Below, one piece after another: positions 1-6,261 of a stretch of 16,301 bases of DNA. Position numbers and translations under genes: made by a program. The notes under the pieces were generated by a model. It saw only the letters and a list, made by a program, of their open reading frames with translations. It made no database searches and was not told the origin of the DNA. Within the stretch, counting starts at the first letter, position 1; the number at the start of each line of letters is the position of its first letter. Source of the DNA: Bacteroidales bacterium (GTDB lineage: Bacteria; Bacteroidota; Bacteroidia; Bacteroidales; Muribaculaceae); NCBI GenBank assembly GCA_900770215.1, contig CAAGJW010000063.1, positions 1-16,301 on the forward strand. The letters are read 5' to 3'.

Positions 1-20
1 ATACGTACAATTACGTACAA
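1..20. repeat. Short tandem repeat at window edge
   Basis: The 9-mer TACGTACAA occurs at 2-10 and again at 12-20, one base apart. It lies directly downstream, in the leftward direction, of the leftward -7 box at 18-25, so it would fall in the first transcribed bases of the gene lying left of the window. It may be an operator or chance; more copies could lie outside the window. Confidence 0.5.
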
Positions 21-48
21 AGATAGCAAAAATTAATGAACTGTGCAA
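18..48 (-). promoter_or_regulatory. Bacteroidales-type promoter for a leftward gene outside the window
   Basis: On the minus strand, TTG (48-46) is followed after 20 bases by TATCTTTG (25-18). This is a full match to the Bacteroidales -33/-7 arrangement (TTG, 19-21 bases, TAnnTTTG). Transcription would start near position 11 and run left out of the window, so a divergent gene is expected just left of base 1. The -33 TTG lies inside the 16-base direct repeat at 44-59. Confidence 0.6.
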
Positions 49-59
49 CAATTTATTAA
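36..59 (+). other. Candidate micro-ORF, 7 codons (MNCATIY)
   Basis: ATG at 36-38 is followed by six sense codons and TAA at 57-59, and it is preceded by an A/T-rich stretch as usual for Bacteroidales starts. Its last five codons, Ala-Thr-Ile-Tyr-stop, lie in the 16-base direct repeat that also ends the micro-ORF at 193-228 in the same reading frame. No plus-strand promoter is visible in the 35 bases before it. So short a frame is common by chance; the only support is the shared in-frame tail. Confidence 0.15.
44..59 (+). repeat. Direct repeat copy 1, TGCAACAATTTATTAA
   Basis: A perfect 16-base direct repeat with the copy at 213-228, 169 bases apart start to start. Both copies end in the TAA of a tiny ORF. 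Copy 1 also contains the -33 TTG of the leftward promoter at 18-48. It could be a protein binding site, a duplicated leader segment or part of a dispersed repeat. Confidence 0.6.
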
Positions 60-122
60 AAAAATTTTTCAGACAGTTACGCGACCAAAGTGACAAACTC
101 CCGATGGGGAAAAGCCATGAAT

Positions 123-150
123 CGGGCGGGAAAAACCGTCCGGACGCCCG
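123..150. repeat. GC-rich inverted repeat in intergenic region
   Basis: CGGGCG (123-128) pairs with CGCCCG (145-150) around a 16-base loop that contains the small palindrome TCCGGA (139-144). It stands out as the only GC-rich stretch in an otherwise A/T-rich spacer and sits just upstream of the -7 box at 165-172. No clear T-run follows on either strand, so it is not a convincing terminator. It may be an operator or a transcript-stabilising hairpin. Confidence 0.35.
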
Positions 151-164
151 CTATAAAATAACCT

Positions 165-172
165 TAATTTTG
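165..172 (+). promoter_or_regulatory. Candidate -7 box TAATTTTG, upstream of micro-ORF and first transporter
   Basis: TAATTTTG matches TAnnTTTG at all six fixed positions. Transcription would start near 179, 14 bases before the micro-ORF at 193. No convincing TTG lies 19-21 bases upstream, where the GC-rich inverted repeat ends. If used, it would give a roughly 130-base leader on the first transporter mRNA that carries the micro-ORF; the -7 box at 260-267 would then be a second, internal promoter. Confidence 0.35.
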
Positions 173-188
173 ACAGGCCAAAACAATC

Positions 189-208
189 TTAAATGAAAGA
201 GCCGTGGC
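189..208 (+). repeat. 20-base repeat, left copy (inverted relative to 16239-16258)
   Basis: Twenty bases, TTAAATGAAAGAGCCGTGGC, are identical to the reverse complement of 16239-16258. A perfect 20-base match between two places in a 16 kb window is very unlikely by chance. The repeat holds an ATG four bases from its start and reads Met-Lys-Glu-Pro-Trp in both copies; similarity ends right after the Trp codon and one further base. Both copies lie upstream of a membrane-protein gene and read toward it. Confidence 0.8.
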
Positions 209-228
209 AGCTTGCAACAATTTATTAA
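193..228 (+). other. Candidate micro-ORF, 11 codons (MKEPWQLATIY), leader of the first transporter
   Basis: ATG at 193-195, ten further sense codons and TAA at 226-228. The first five codons are identical in sequence to those of the micro-ORF upstream of tatA. The last five (Ala-Thr-Ile-Tyr-stop) are identical to the tail of the micro-ORF at 36-59. A perfect -7 box ends 20 bases before the ATG. The stop is followed by a small hairpin, AGGC (228-231) with GCCT (237-240), and a T-run at 242-246, which recalls a leader-peptide and attenuator layout although the stem is only 4 base pairs. No family is recognised and translation is unproven. Confidence 0.3.
213..228 (+). repeat. Direct repeat copy 2, TGCAACAATTTATTAA
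   Basis: Second perfect copy of the 16-base repeat at 44-59. Here it forms the end of the 11-codon micro-ORF, and its final TAA is the stop codon. It begins five bases after the end of the 20-base repeat at 189-208, so the micro-ORF looks assembled from two separately repeated segments. Confidence 0.6.
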
Positions 229-259
229 GGCTTGATGCCTGTTTTTGCCGACAATTGTG

Positions 260-267
260 TATATTTG
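260..267 (+). promoter_or_regulatory. Candidate -7 box TATATTTG for the first MFS gene
   Basis: TATATTTG is a full match to the Bacteroidales -7 consensus. The start of transcription would lie near 274, leaving about 34 bases before the ATG at 308. No good TTG is found 19-21 bases upstream. The box lies inside the upstream extension of the reading frame to 245 (a TTG codon), which argues that the longer frame is not translated. Confidence 0.5.
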
Positions 268-307
268 CACTAATTTTAGTGTCTCTACTTATAAATCGAA
301 ACAAATA

Positions 308-1942
308 ATGACAGAAGTAATTCAAAAGACATTGCGTGACTCGGCCGCCTTGCGTTGGACGGCTTTGTTGCTATTGGCACTTGCCATGTTTTGTGCCTAC
401 ATTTTTATGGACATCTTGTCGCCCATCAAGGATCTAATGGCACAGGCCTATCCCGTAGGCCGCGGATGGGACTCAACAGCGTTTGGCACAATGCAGGGAT
501 CGGAGACATTCCTCAATGTGTTTGTGTTCTTCCTTATCTTTGCCGGCATCATTCTCGACAAGATGGGCGTGCGTTTCACCGCAGTGCTATCGGGAGCAGT
601 GATGCTCACAGGCGCACTCATCAAGTACTATGCCATAAGCACGGCTTTTCACGGGAGCGGTGTTGAAGTGTGGTTTACCAATAACCTTAATCACATTCCT
701 GTATTTGAGCAGCTGGGCGTGTCACCGTTCTACGAGGGCATGCCAGCCTCGGCCAAGGTGGCTGCATGCGGTTTCATGATTTTCGGTTGCGGTGCCGAGA
801 TGGGAGGCATCACGGTGAGCCGCGGTATCGTGAAATGGTTCAAAGGGCGTGAGATGGCTCTCGCCATGGGTTCGGAAATGGCCCTCGCCCGCCTGGGCGT
901 GGCAACTTGCATGATTTTCTCGCCATTTTTTGCAAAACTGGGCGGTCACATCGACGTGTCGCGCTCGGTAGCCTTTGGCGTAGTGCTGCTCTGCATTGCA
1001 CTTATCATGTTTATCGTTTACTTCTTCATGGACAAGAAGCTTGACTCACAAACTGGAGAGGCCGAAGAGAAAGACGATCCTTTCAAGGTGAGCGATATAG
1101 GGCAAATACTCAAGTCGAGCGGATTCTGGCTCGTTTCGCTGCTCTGCGTTCTCTATTACTCGGCTATTTTCCCGTTCCAGAAATATGCAGTCAACATGCT
1201 GCAATGCAATCTCACCTTCGAGCCAGTGCCCGAGGGCTCGTTCTGGGCCTCAACGAGTGTTACCATCATTCAATATGTGATCATGCTCGTCGTGGCAATA
1301 ACTGCATTCATGTTCAATTTCATAAAAAACAAGCCTGCTAAATATGCCACAATGGCATTGTCGGTTCTCTTCCTTGTGGGCTATTGCTACATGGGTTACA
1401 TGCGCCAGAGTGCTGAGTCGATTTTTGCCGTATTCCCGCTTCTTGCCGTGGGCATCACTCCCATCCTGGGCAACTATGTGGATCACAAGGGCAAGGCGGC
1501 CTCGATGCTTGTTTTGGGCTCATTGCTGCTCATCGCTTGCCACCTTACATTTGCCTTCGTATTGCCCATGTTTAAGGGCAACGACTTGGGTGGCGTGGTT
1601 GTGGCCTATGTTACCATACTCGTTCTGGGATCTTCGTTCTCTCTTGTACCAGCCTCGCTGTGGCCAAGCGTGCCGAAACTGGTAGATGCCAAAATTATCG
1701 GCTCGGCCTATGCGTTGATATTCTGGATTCAGAACATAGGATTGTGGCTCTTCCCGCTGCTCATAGGCAAAGTGCTTGACGCGACCAACCCGGGTGTTAC
1801 CGACCCCACACGGCTCAACTACACAGCCCCATTGCTCATGTTGGCAGGATTGGGTGTTGCAGCCCTTGTAATCGGCCTCATTCTCAAGGTAGTCGACAAG
1901 AAAAAAGGCTTGGGCCTCGAGGAACCTAACATCAAGGGCTAA
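308..1942 (+). CDS. MFS transporter, MFSD1-like, with extra membrane segment pair
   Basis: A 544-residue inner-membrane protein of the major facilitator superfamily; substrate not known from sequence. Motif A of the first half is visible at residues 80-89 (G-IIL-D-KMG-V-R), and a weaker copy in the second half at 388-395 (G-NYV-D-HKG). The stretch at 445-480 (FSLVPASLWPSVP, then GSAYALIFWIQNIGL) resembles the second half of animal MFSD1, reported as a lysosomal dipeptide carrier, so a peptide or other small-metabolite substrate is a guess. Compared with its neighbour paralogue it is about 73 residues longer, mostly from an insertion at about 303-368 with two hydrophobic helices (about 315-338 and 345-364), giving perhaps 14 rather than 12 membrane helices. 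The ATG at 308 is chosen because the longer frame from a TTG at 245 would include the -7 box. Preceded by repeats and a micro-ORF, followed by a terminator hairpin. Confidence 0.85.
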   Translation: MTEVIQKTLRDSAALRWTALLLLALAMFCAYIFMDILSPIKDLMAQAYPVGRGWDSTAFGTMQGSETFLNVFVFFLIFAGIILDKMGVRFTAVLSGAVMLTGALIKYYAISTAFHGSGVEVWFTNNLNHIPVFEQLGVSPFYEGMPASAKVAACGFMIFGCGAEMGGITVSRGIVKWFKGREMALAMGSEMALARLGVATCMIFSPFFAKLGGHIDVSRSVAFGVVLLCIALIMFIVYFFMDKKLDSQTGEAEEKDDPFKVSDIGQILKSSGFWLVSLLCVLYYSAIFPFQKYAVNMLQCNLTFEPVPEGSFWASTSVTIIQYVIMLVVAITAFMFNFIKNKPAKYATMALSVLFLVGYCYMGYMRQSAESIFAVFPLLAVGITPILGNYVDHKGKAASMLVLGSLLLIACHLTFAFVLPMFKGNDLGGVVVAYVTILVLGSSFSLVPASLWPSVPKLVDAKIIGSAYALIFWIQNIGLWLFPLLIGKVLDATNPGVTDPTRLNYTAPLLMLAGLGVAALVIGLILKVVDKKKGLGLEEPNIKG

Positions 1943-1976
1943 GTTGAATTTTGAAAGAACTTTAATGTAATCATAT

Positions 1977-2020
1977 AGTGACATGCATGTGTTGAGTTGC
2001 GTGCATGTCACTTTATTTTA
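1977..2020 (+). terminator. Rho-independent terminator between the two MFS genes
   Basis: AGTGACATGCA (1977-1987) pairs perfectly with TGCATGTCACT (2002-2012). Three more pairs (two of them G-T) extend the stem to 1990/1999, with an 8-base loop, and it is followed by the T-rich tract TTTATTTTA. It lies 34 bases after the first transporter stop and only 12 bases before the second transporter start, so it could also act as an attenuator for the second gene. Confidence 0.7.
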
Positions 2021-2032
2021 TGCTGAACAAGA

Positions 2033-3448
2033 ATGACAGTAATCGGTGAAAAAAGAATAAACGACTCGGCAACGATGCGCTGGACTGCACTTGCCATTGT
2101 GGCAGTGACGATGATGCTTGGATACTTTGTGGCCAAAGAGATGTCGTCGATTGAAGACCTGCTTGAACTGCCAGTGTCGCAAGGCGGCTTGGGATGGACC
2201 AGCAGTGAATATGGATTTTTTGCAGGGTCCAGAAGCTTTTTCAATGTATTCTGTTTCATGCTCTTCATAGGCGGGCTCATTCTTGACAAAATGGGCGTGA
2301 GGTTCACCGGACTGCTGGCATGCCTGTTGATGGTAGCGGGTGTGAGTATCAACTACTATGCAATCGAGTTTATGTCGCCCGATCCCACCACCTATGTCAA
2401 CTTGCCCGTCATAGGCTCGTTTTTAGGTCTAAGCCATGTATGGATAAAAGAGCAGGTGCTGGCGGCAGCCTTTGGCTTCGCCGTGTTTGGGGTGGGATAT
2501 GAGATGTGTGGCATCACGGTGTCGAAAGTTATGGTCAAGTGGTTCACAGGCTATGAAATGGCGTTGGCCATGGGCATACAAGTTGCCTTGGCACGTTTTG
2601 GCACGGGGGCGGCATTGCTGTGCAGCCACCCGCTGGCACAACGGTTCCACATTTCCACTCCTGTGTTGTGTGGACTGATATTTGTGAGTCTGGGCTTGCT
2701 GGTATATATTGTGTATTGCTTTATGGATGTGAAATTTGACCGGCAACTGCATGTGGGCACGACGGGGAATGCACCTGTTCCCGATGAAGATAAATTCCAT
2801 TTCAGCGATTTGGCCGTCACTCTTAGAAATCCTGGTTTTTGGCTCATCACAATTTTATGCTTGCTGTATTACTCGGCATTGTATCCCTTCCTGGATTTTG
2901 CTACCAAAATCATGATATATAAATATGGCGTAGACCCTTCCTGGGCAGGTGCCATTCCATCAATACTGCCATTCAGCACAATACTTTTCACTCCATTGTT
3001 TGGCATGGTATATGACAAGAAAGGGCACGGTGCCACGCTCATGATACTTGGAACCATAATCATGACAGCTGTGATATTTGTATTCACGTTGCCCATCACA
3101 TCGAGCGCGGTTGCCATTGTGCTCATGGTGGTGCTGGGCATGGCATTCTCCTTGCTGCCCAGTGCAATGTGGCCATCGGTACCCAAAATCATTCCTATGA
3201 AGGGCCTGGGCACAGGCTACTCTATCATTTTCTATATCCAGAACATCGGGCTCATACTTGTGCCCATGCTCGTGGGACGGGTCAACCAGGATCACACCGT
3301 GAACGGCCAAGTCGACTTCACCCCATCGATGTGGATATTCACCACAATAGGGATTGCAGCTGTTGTGGTGTCGATACTGCTATATCTGCTCGACAAGAAA
3401 CGCCATTACGGACTGCAAGAGGCCAATGTGACGAAGGAAAACAGCTAA
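2033..3448 (+). CDS. MFS transporter, MFSD1-like (paralogue of the preceding gene)
   Basis: A 471-residue multi-pass inner-membrane transporter clearly paralogous to the gene before it. Shared blocks are the N-terminal RINDSATMRWTAL region, motif A (G-LIL-D-KMG-V-R), GITVSKVMVKWF-GYEMALAMG, GFWLITILCLLYYSA, and the C-terminal FSLLPSAMWPSVPKI with YIQNIGL. The second-half motif A is better preserved here (G-MVY-D-KKG). It lacks the extra helix pair and so has the usual 12-helix size. Substrate is unknown; as with its neighbour, an MFSD1-like small-peptide carrier is one possibility. The ATG at 2033 follows an A-rich stretch. No clear -33/-7 pair is seen in the 90-base gap, and the terminator upstream leaves its transcription to read-through or to a cryptic promoter. 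Confidence 0.85.
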   Translation: MTVIGEKRINDSATMRWTALAIVAVTMMLGYFVAKEMSSIEDLLELPVSQGGLGWTSSEYGFFAGSRSFFNVFCFMLFIGGLILDKMGVRFTGLLACLLMVAGVSINYYAIEFMSPDPTTYVNLPVIGSFLGLSHVWIKEQVLAAAFGFAVFGVGYEMCGITVSKVMVKWFTGYEMALAMGIQVALARFGTGAALLCSHPLAQRFHISTPVLCGLIFVSLGLLVYIVYCFMDVKFDRQLHVGTTGNAPVPDEDKFHFSDLAVTLRNPGFWLITILCLLYYSALYPFLDFATKIMIYKYGVDPSWAGAIPSILPFSTILFTPLFGMVYDKKGHGATLMILGTIIMTAVIFVFTLPITSSAVAIVLMVVLGMAFSLLPSAMWPSVPKIIPMKGLGTGYSIIFYIQNIGLILVPMLVGRVNQDHTVNGQVDFTPSMWIFTTIGIAAVVVSILLYLLDKKRHYGLQEANVTKENS

Positions 3449-3477
3449 GCAAAATAAAGCTTGCATATGTTTTTAAC

Positions 3478-3515
3478 ATCAAGGGCACTGTGCTACTTGG
3501 CACAATGCCCTTGAT
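3478..3515. terminator. Hairpin between convergent genes (terminator)
   Basis: ATCAAGGGCACTGTGC (3478-3493) pairs with GCACAATGCCCTTGAT (3500-3515) with one mismatch and a short loop. It lies 29 bases after the second transporter stop and 9 bases beyond the end of the leftward phosphatase gene. A/T-rich sequence follows on both sides but without a long T-run. It probably ends the transporter transcript, and possibly the opposing operon too. Confidence 0.6.
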
Positions 3516-3524
3516 ATATTATTG

Positions 3525-4337
3525 CTATGCAAGCTCATACTTCTCCATCGCCTCGATGCGGCCTGAGTTTATCTTGGAGGGAATGTGAGCATCGCTGTTG
3601 AAGATAACGGGAGCCTTGTATTCCTTCAACAATTTAAAGTACCTTGCCTCGGGGAAGAAACGCTTGTATTGTTGCCAGGATTTAGTATTGATTTCAATAA
3701 TGAGATGATGATCCATAATAGATTGGAACTCTTCAATCACAAGCTTGTCATACCATGGTTCCTTGTCAATTCCCGCTTTGAACATGCTCGCATTGAACCC
3801 TATCTTGTCGAAGTGTCCGATGATGTCAAAGCCACCACGGTCGAGCATTGCCATCGATTGCCGGTAGAAACTCCTCACCACACTTTCAATATCGTTGTGG
3901 AAATATCGGTTCATCTTTTCTTTAAAAGCTTCGAAATGCCCATCGATATCGACATATTCATCAGGATTGTCAAATGAAGGTATGAAATGGACTGACCCAA
4001 TGCGGTAATCAAGCGGGATCGTGTCAAAGTAGCTGCTGCTGGGACCAAAATGGTCAAGGTAGTCAATCTCCATCGATGCATAGATGTTGATTTGGTTGCT
4101 GTATTTCTCTCTCAACCTATTAATTTCATCTAAATATACCCGCACATTGGATTTATCCATGTTGCAACTTGTGGCAAATGGAATGGGCGAATGCGGACTA
4201 AAGCCAAGATGAGAGAAATGGGCCTCGATAGCAGCAGTCACAAAATCCTCCATGTTGGCATGGCCGTCGCAAAATTGCGTGTGAGTGTGGAAATTGTACA
4301 ACTTGCAAGTGGAAGCAATCTTTATTATGTCGATCAT
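3525..4337 (-). CDS. PHP-domain phosphatase, HisJ/HisK type (histidinol-phosphatase family)
   Basis: A 270-residue cytoplasmic metallo-phosphoesterase of the PHP family. The metal-binding residues are in the expected order: H17-T-H19, D24, H49 (GFSPHSP), E90 (SMEID), H117 (GSVHF), H175 (IGHFD), and D249 with H251 (NSDAH). This set matches histidinol-phosphatases of the HisJ type, which remove phosphate from L-histidinol phosphate in histidine synthesis. No other his gene is in the window, so the true substrate may differ. The frame is open to a TTG at 4379 inside mutL, but the ATG at 4337 is preferred: it gives the normal family length, starts 12 codons before the first metal motif and leaves a 25-base gap to mutL. 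Last gene of the surA-ostA-mutL operon. Confidence 0.8.
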   Translation of the reverse strand: MIDIIKIASTCKLYNFHTHTQFCDGHANMEDFVTAAIEAHFSHLGFSPHSPIPFATSCNMDKSNVRVYLDEINRLREKYSNQINIYASMEIDYLDHFGPSSSYFDTIPLDYRIGSVHFIPSFDNPDEYVDIDGHFEAFKEKMNRYFHNDIESVVRSFYRQSMAMLDRGGFDIIGHFDKIGFNASMFKAGIDKEPWYDKLVIEEFQSIMDHHLIIEINTKSWQQYKRFFPEARYFKLLKEYKAPVIFNSDAHIPSKINSGRIEAMEKYELA

Positions 4338-4362
4338 ATAGCTGTAGCTTTCAAAGTTGAAG

Positions 4363-6261
4363 TTAAAACATCTTTTCAATTTGCTCGTTGGTGATGAGCT
4401 TGATCACCAGCTTCCCATCGGGGGTATAGTTGGGGTTGCTCAATCTAAGAAGTTGCGAGAGCAATTTGTCCATCTCCTCTGGCGTTAGCATTTTGCCATA
4501 AGGGAGGGCCGCCGAACGGGCAACGGTCAATGCCAAGTGGTCATACACCTTGTTGGTAATCGATTCTCCCCCACTCTCCATGGCATCGATAACCTGGAGT
4601 ATGGTGTCTTTAATGTCGACATGGTCCATGCCGGCCGGAACAGCATTGATCGACCAGTCGTTGCCACTGAGCTGAGAAAGGTTGAAACCTATTCTCTCCA
4701 TTTCGGGCTGCAAATCATGCAAAATGGCATTTTGAGCTGGAGAGAGCTGGAGCAGGTCGGGGAACAATATACTTTGAGAAGTTACATTTTTCCCATCGAT
4801 ATTTTCCATGTATTGCTCATAAAGCACCCTTAAGTGAGCCCTGTGCTGGTCAATAATCATGAGTCCCGACTTGATGGGAGAAACGATATAGCGGCCTTTG
4901 AGCTGAATGCAGGTTGTGGAAATGTCGACATTAAGCAACGAGCCCTGCATTGCGTCACTGTCGAGGATATCGGTCCCTGAACTTGGCTGCAAGAGAGTGC
5001 CGTCATCGACACCTTGCAATGAGAACTCGTCGATGCCCTCCTGCTTGCTTTTTTCAAAGTTTTTAAAAAGTGCCTCCCAGTCGGTTGTGGGTGTCTTGTC
5101 GTTGAAGGGGGACACATAGGTATCGGCATGACTACCCTTGCCACTGCCCTTAGGGTTGAACGGGTTGTAGGACGGGTCTATGCCTGCCGATGGTGCACTC
5201 ACCGCGGTGTGCGTGTCGTAGGCAGGGAGGTCGGGGGCATCTTCGGTGTCAAAATCAATTGTCGGCACAGCAATAAACCGGCCCAACGACTCCTTGACTG
5301 CAGCAGCGAGAATCTGCCAAATTGGCATCTCATTCTCAAATTTTATCTCGGTCTTGGTGGGATGGATATTTACGTCGATCGATTCAGGGTCAACGTTGAA
5401 ATCGAGGAAATAGTTGGGTTGCTCGTCGTCGGGGATGAGCTGCCCATAGCTCGACATGATGGCCTTGTGAAAATAGGGGTGCCGCATGTAGCGACCATTC
5501 ACAAAGAAATATTGCAGATAATTGCGACGACGGGCATTCTCAGGTTTAGAGATGAATCCTGTGATTTTGCACAGAGAGGTGTCGATGTTGAGAGGGATGA
5601 GCTGGTGGTCGATGCTGCGTCCCCATATTGCCGAGATGCGCTGCTTGAAAGTGCCCCCCGTAAACTTGTAAATAATATTTTCGTTGTTGGACAATGAAAA
5701 TTCAACATGATGGTTGATAAGAGCCAACTTCTCAAATTCCTTAACGATATTGCTCAGTTCAACTTGATTGCTTTTTAAAAACTTGCGACGTGCAGGGACA
5801 TTGAAAAAAATATTCTTCACCATGAAGTTGGCTCCCACCGGGCAAACATCAGGCTCCTGGCTTTCACATTTTGAGGCGTTGATCACGATTTTTGTACCCA
5901 GTTGTGCTCCTTTGGCACAGGTGCGCAACTCAACCTGCGAGATAGCACATATCGAAGCCAGAGCCTCGCCCCTGAAGCCCATCGTGTGGAGGTCGAAGAG
6001 GTCCTCGGCTTTGGCAATCTTTGAAGTACTGTGCCGTTCAAAAGCCAAGCGAGCATCGGTAGGCGTCATCCCTTTTCCATTGTCGACCACCTGAATCAAT
6101 GTGCGACCAGCATCCTTAAGTACAATCTGGATTGTTGTTGCTCCGGCATCGATTGCATTTTCCACAAGCTCTTTAACGACCGAAGCCGGTCGCTGTATCA
6201 CTTCGCCAGCAGCAATTTGATTGGCAACGCTGTCGGGGAGTAATTTTATGATATCGCTCAT
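4363..6261 (-). CDS. mutL: DNA mismatch repair protein MutL, endonuclease motif degenerate
   Basis: A 632-residue protein. The N-terminal GHKL ATPase carries the classic motifs: E31-LVE-N35 (KELVENAIDAGA), D60-NGKGM, HSTSKI and GFRGEAL (95-101). It couples MutS mismatch recognition to strand removal. A poorly conserved linker runs from about 330 to 440, followed by the C-terminal dimerisation domain. The endonuclease motif DQHA-x2-E-x4-E appears here as D471-Q-H-R-A-H-L-R-V-L-Y-E482, with Ala replaced by Arg and the metal-binding Glu by Leu. The C-terminal CPHGRP motif reads TPDGKL (613-618). The latent nicking activity is therefore probably absent, as in E. coli MutL. QSILFP just after is a plausible sliding-clamp contact. 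Its start overlaps the ostA stop by four bases (ATGA), indicating translational coupling. Confidence 0.96.
   Translation of the reverse strand: MSDIIKLLPDSVANQIAAGEVIQRPASVVKELVENAIDAGATTIQIVLKDAGRTLIQVVDNGKGMTPTDARLAFERHSTSKIAKAEDLFDLHTMGFRGEALASICAISQVELRTCAKGAQLGTKIVINASKCESQEPDVCPVGANFMVKNIFFNVPARRKFLKSNQVELSNIVKEFEKLALINHHVEFSLSNNENIIYKFTGGTFKQRISAIWGRSIDHQLIPLNIDTSLCKITGFISKPENARRRNYLQYFFVNGRYMRHPYFHKAIMSSYGQLIPDDEQPNYFLDFNVDPESIDVNIHPTKTEIKFENEMPIWQILAAAVKESLGRFIAVPTIDFDTEDAPDLPAYDTHTAVSAPSAGIDPSYNPFNPKGSGKGSHADTYVSPFNDKTPTTDWEALFKNFEKSKQEGIDEFSLQGVDDGTLLQPSSGTDILDSDAMQGSLLNVDISTTCIQLKGRYIVSPIKSGLMIIDQHRAHLRVLYEQYMENIDGKNVTSQSILFPDLLQLSPAQNAILHDLQPEMERIGFNLSQLSGNDWSINAVPAGMDHVDIKDTILQVIDAMESGGESITNKVYDHLALTVARSAALPYGKMLTPEEMDKLLSQLLRLSNPNYTPDGKLVIKLITNEQIEKMF

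Noticed and set aside
245..307. N-terminal extension of the first MFS gene from a TTG codon at 245
   Set aside because: The extension contains the -7 box at 260-267 and has no transporter-like sequence; the ATG at 308 begins the block shared with the paralogue.
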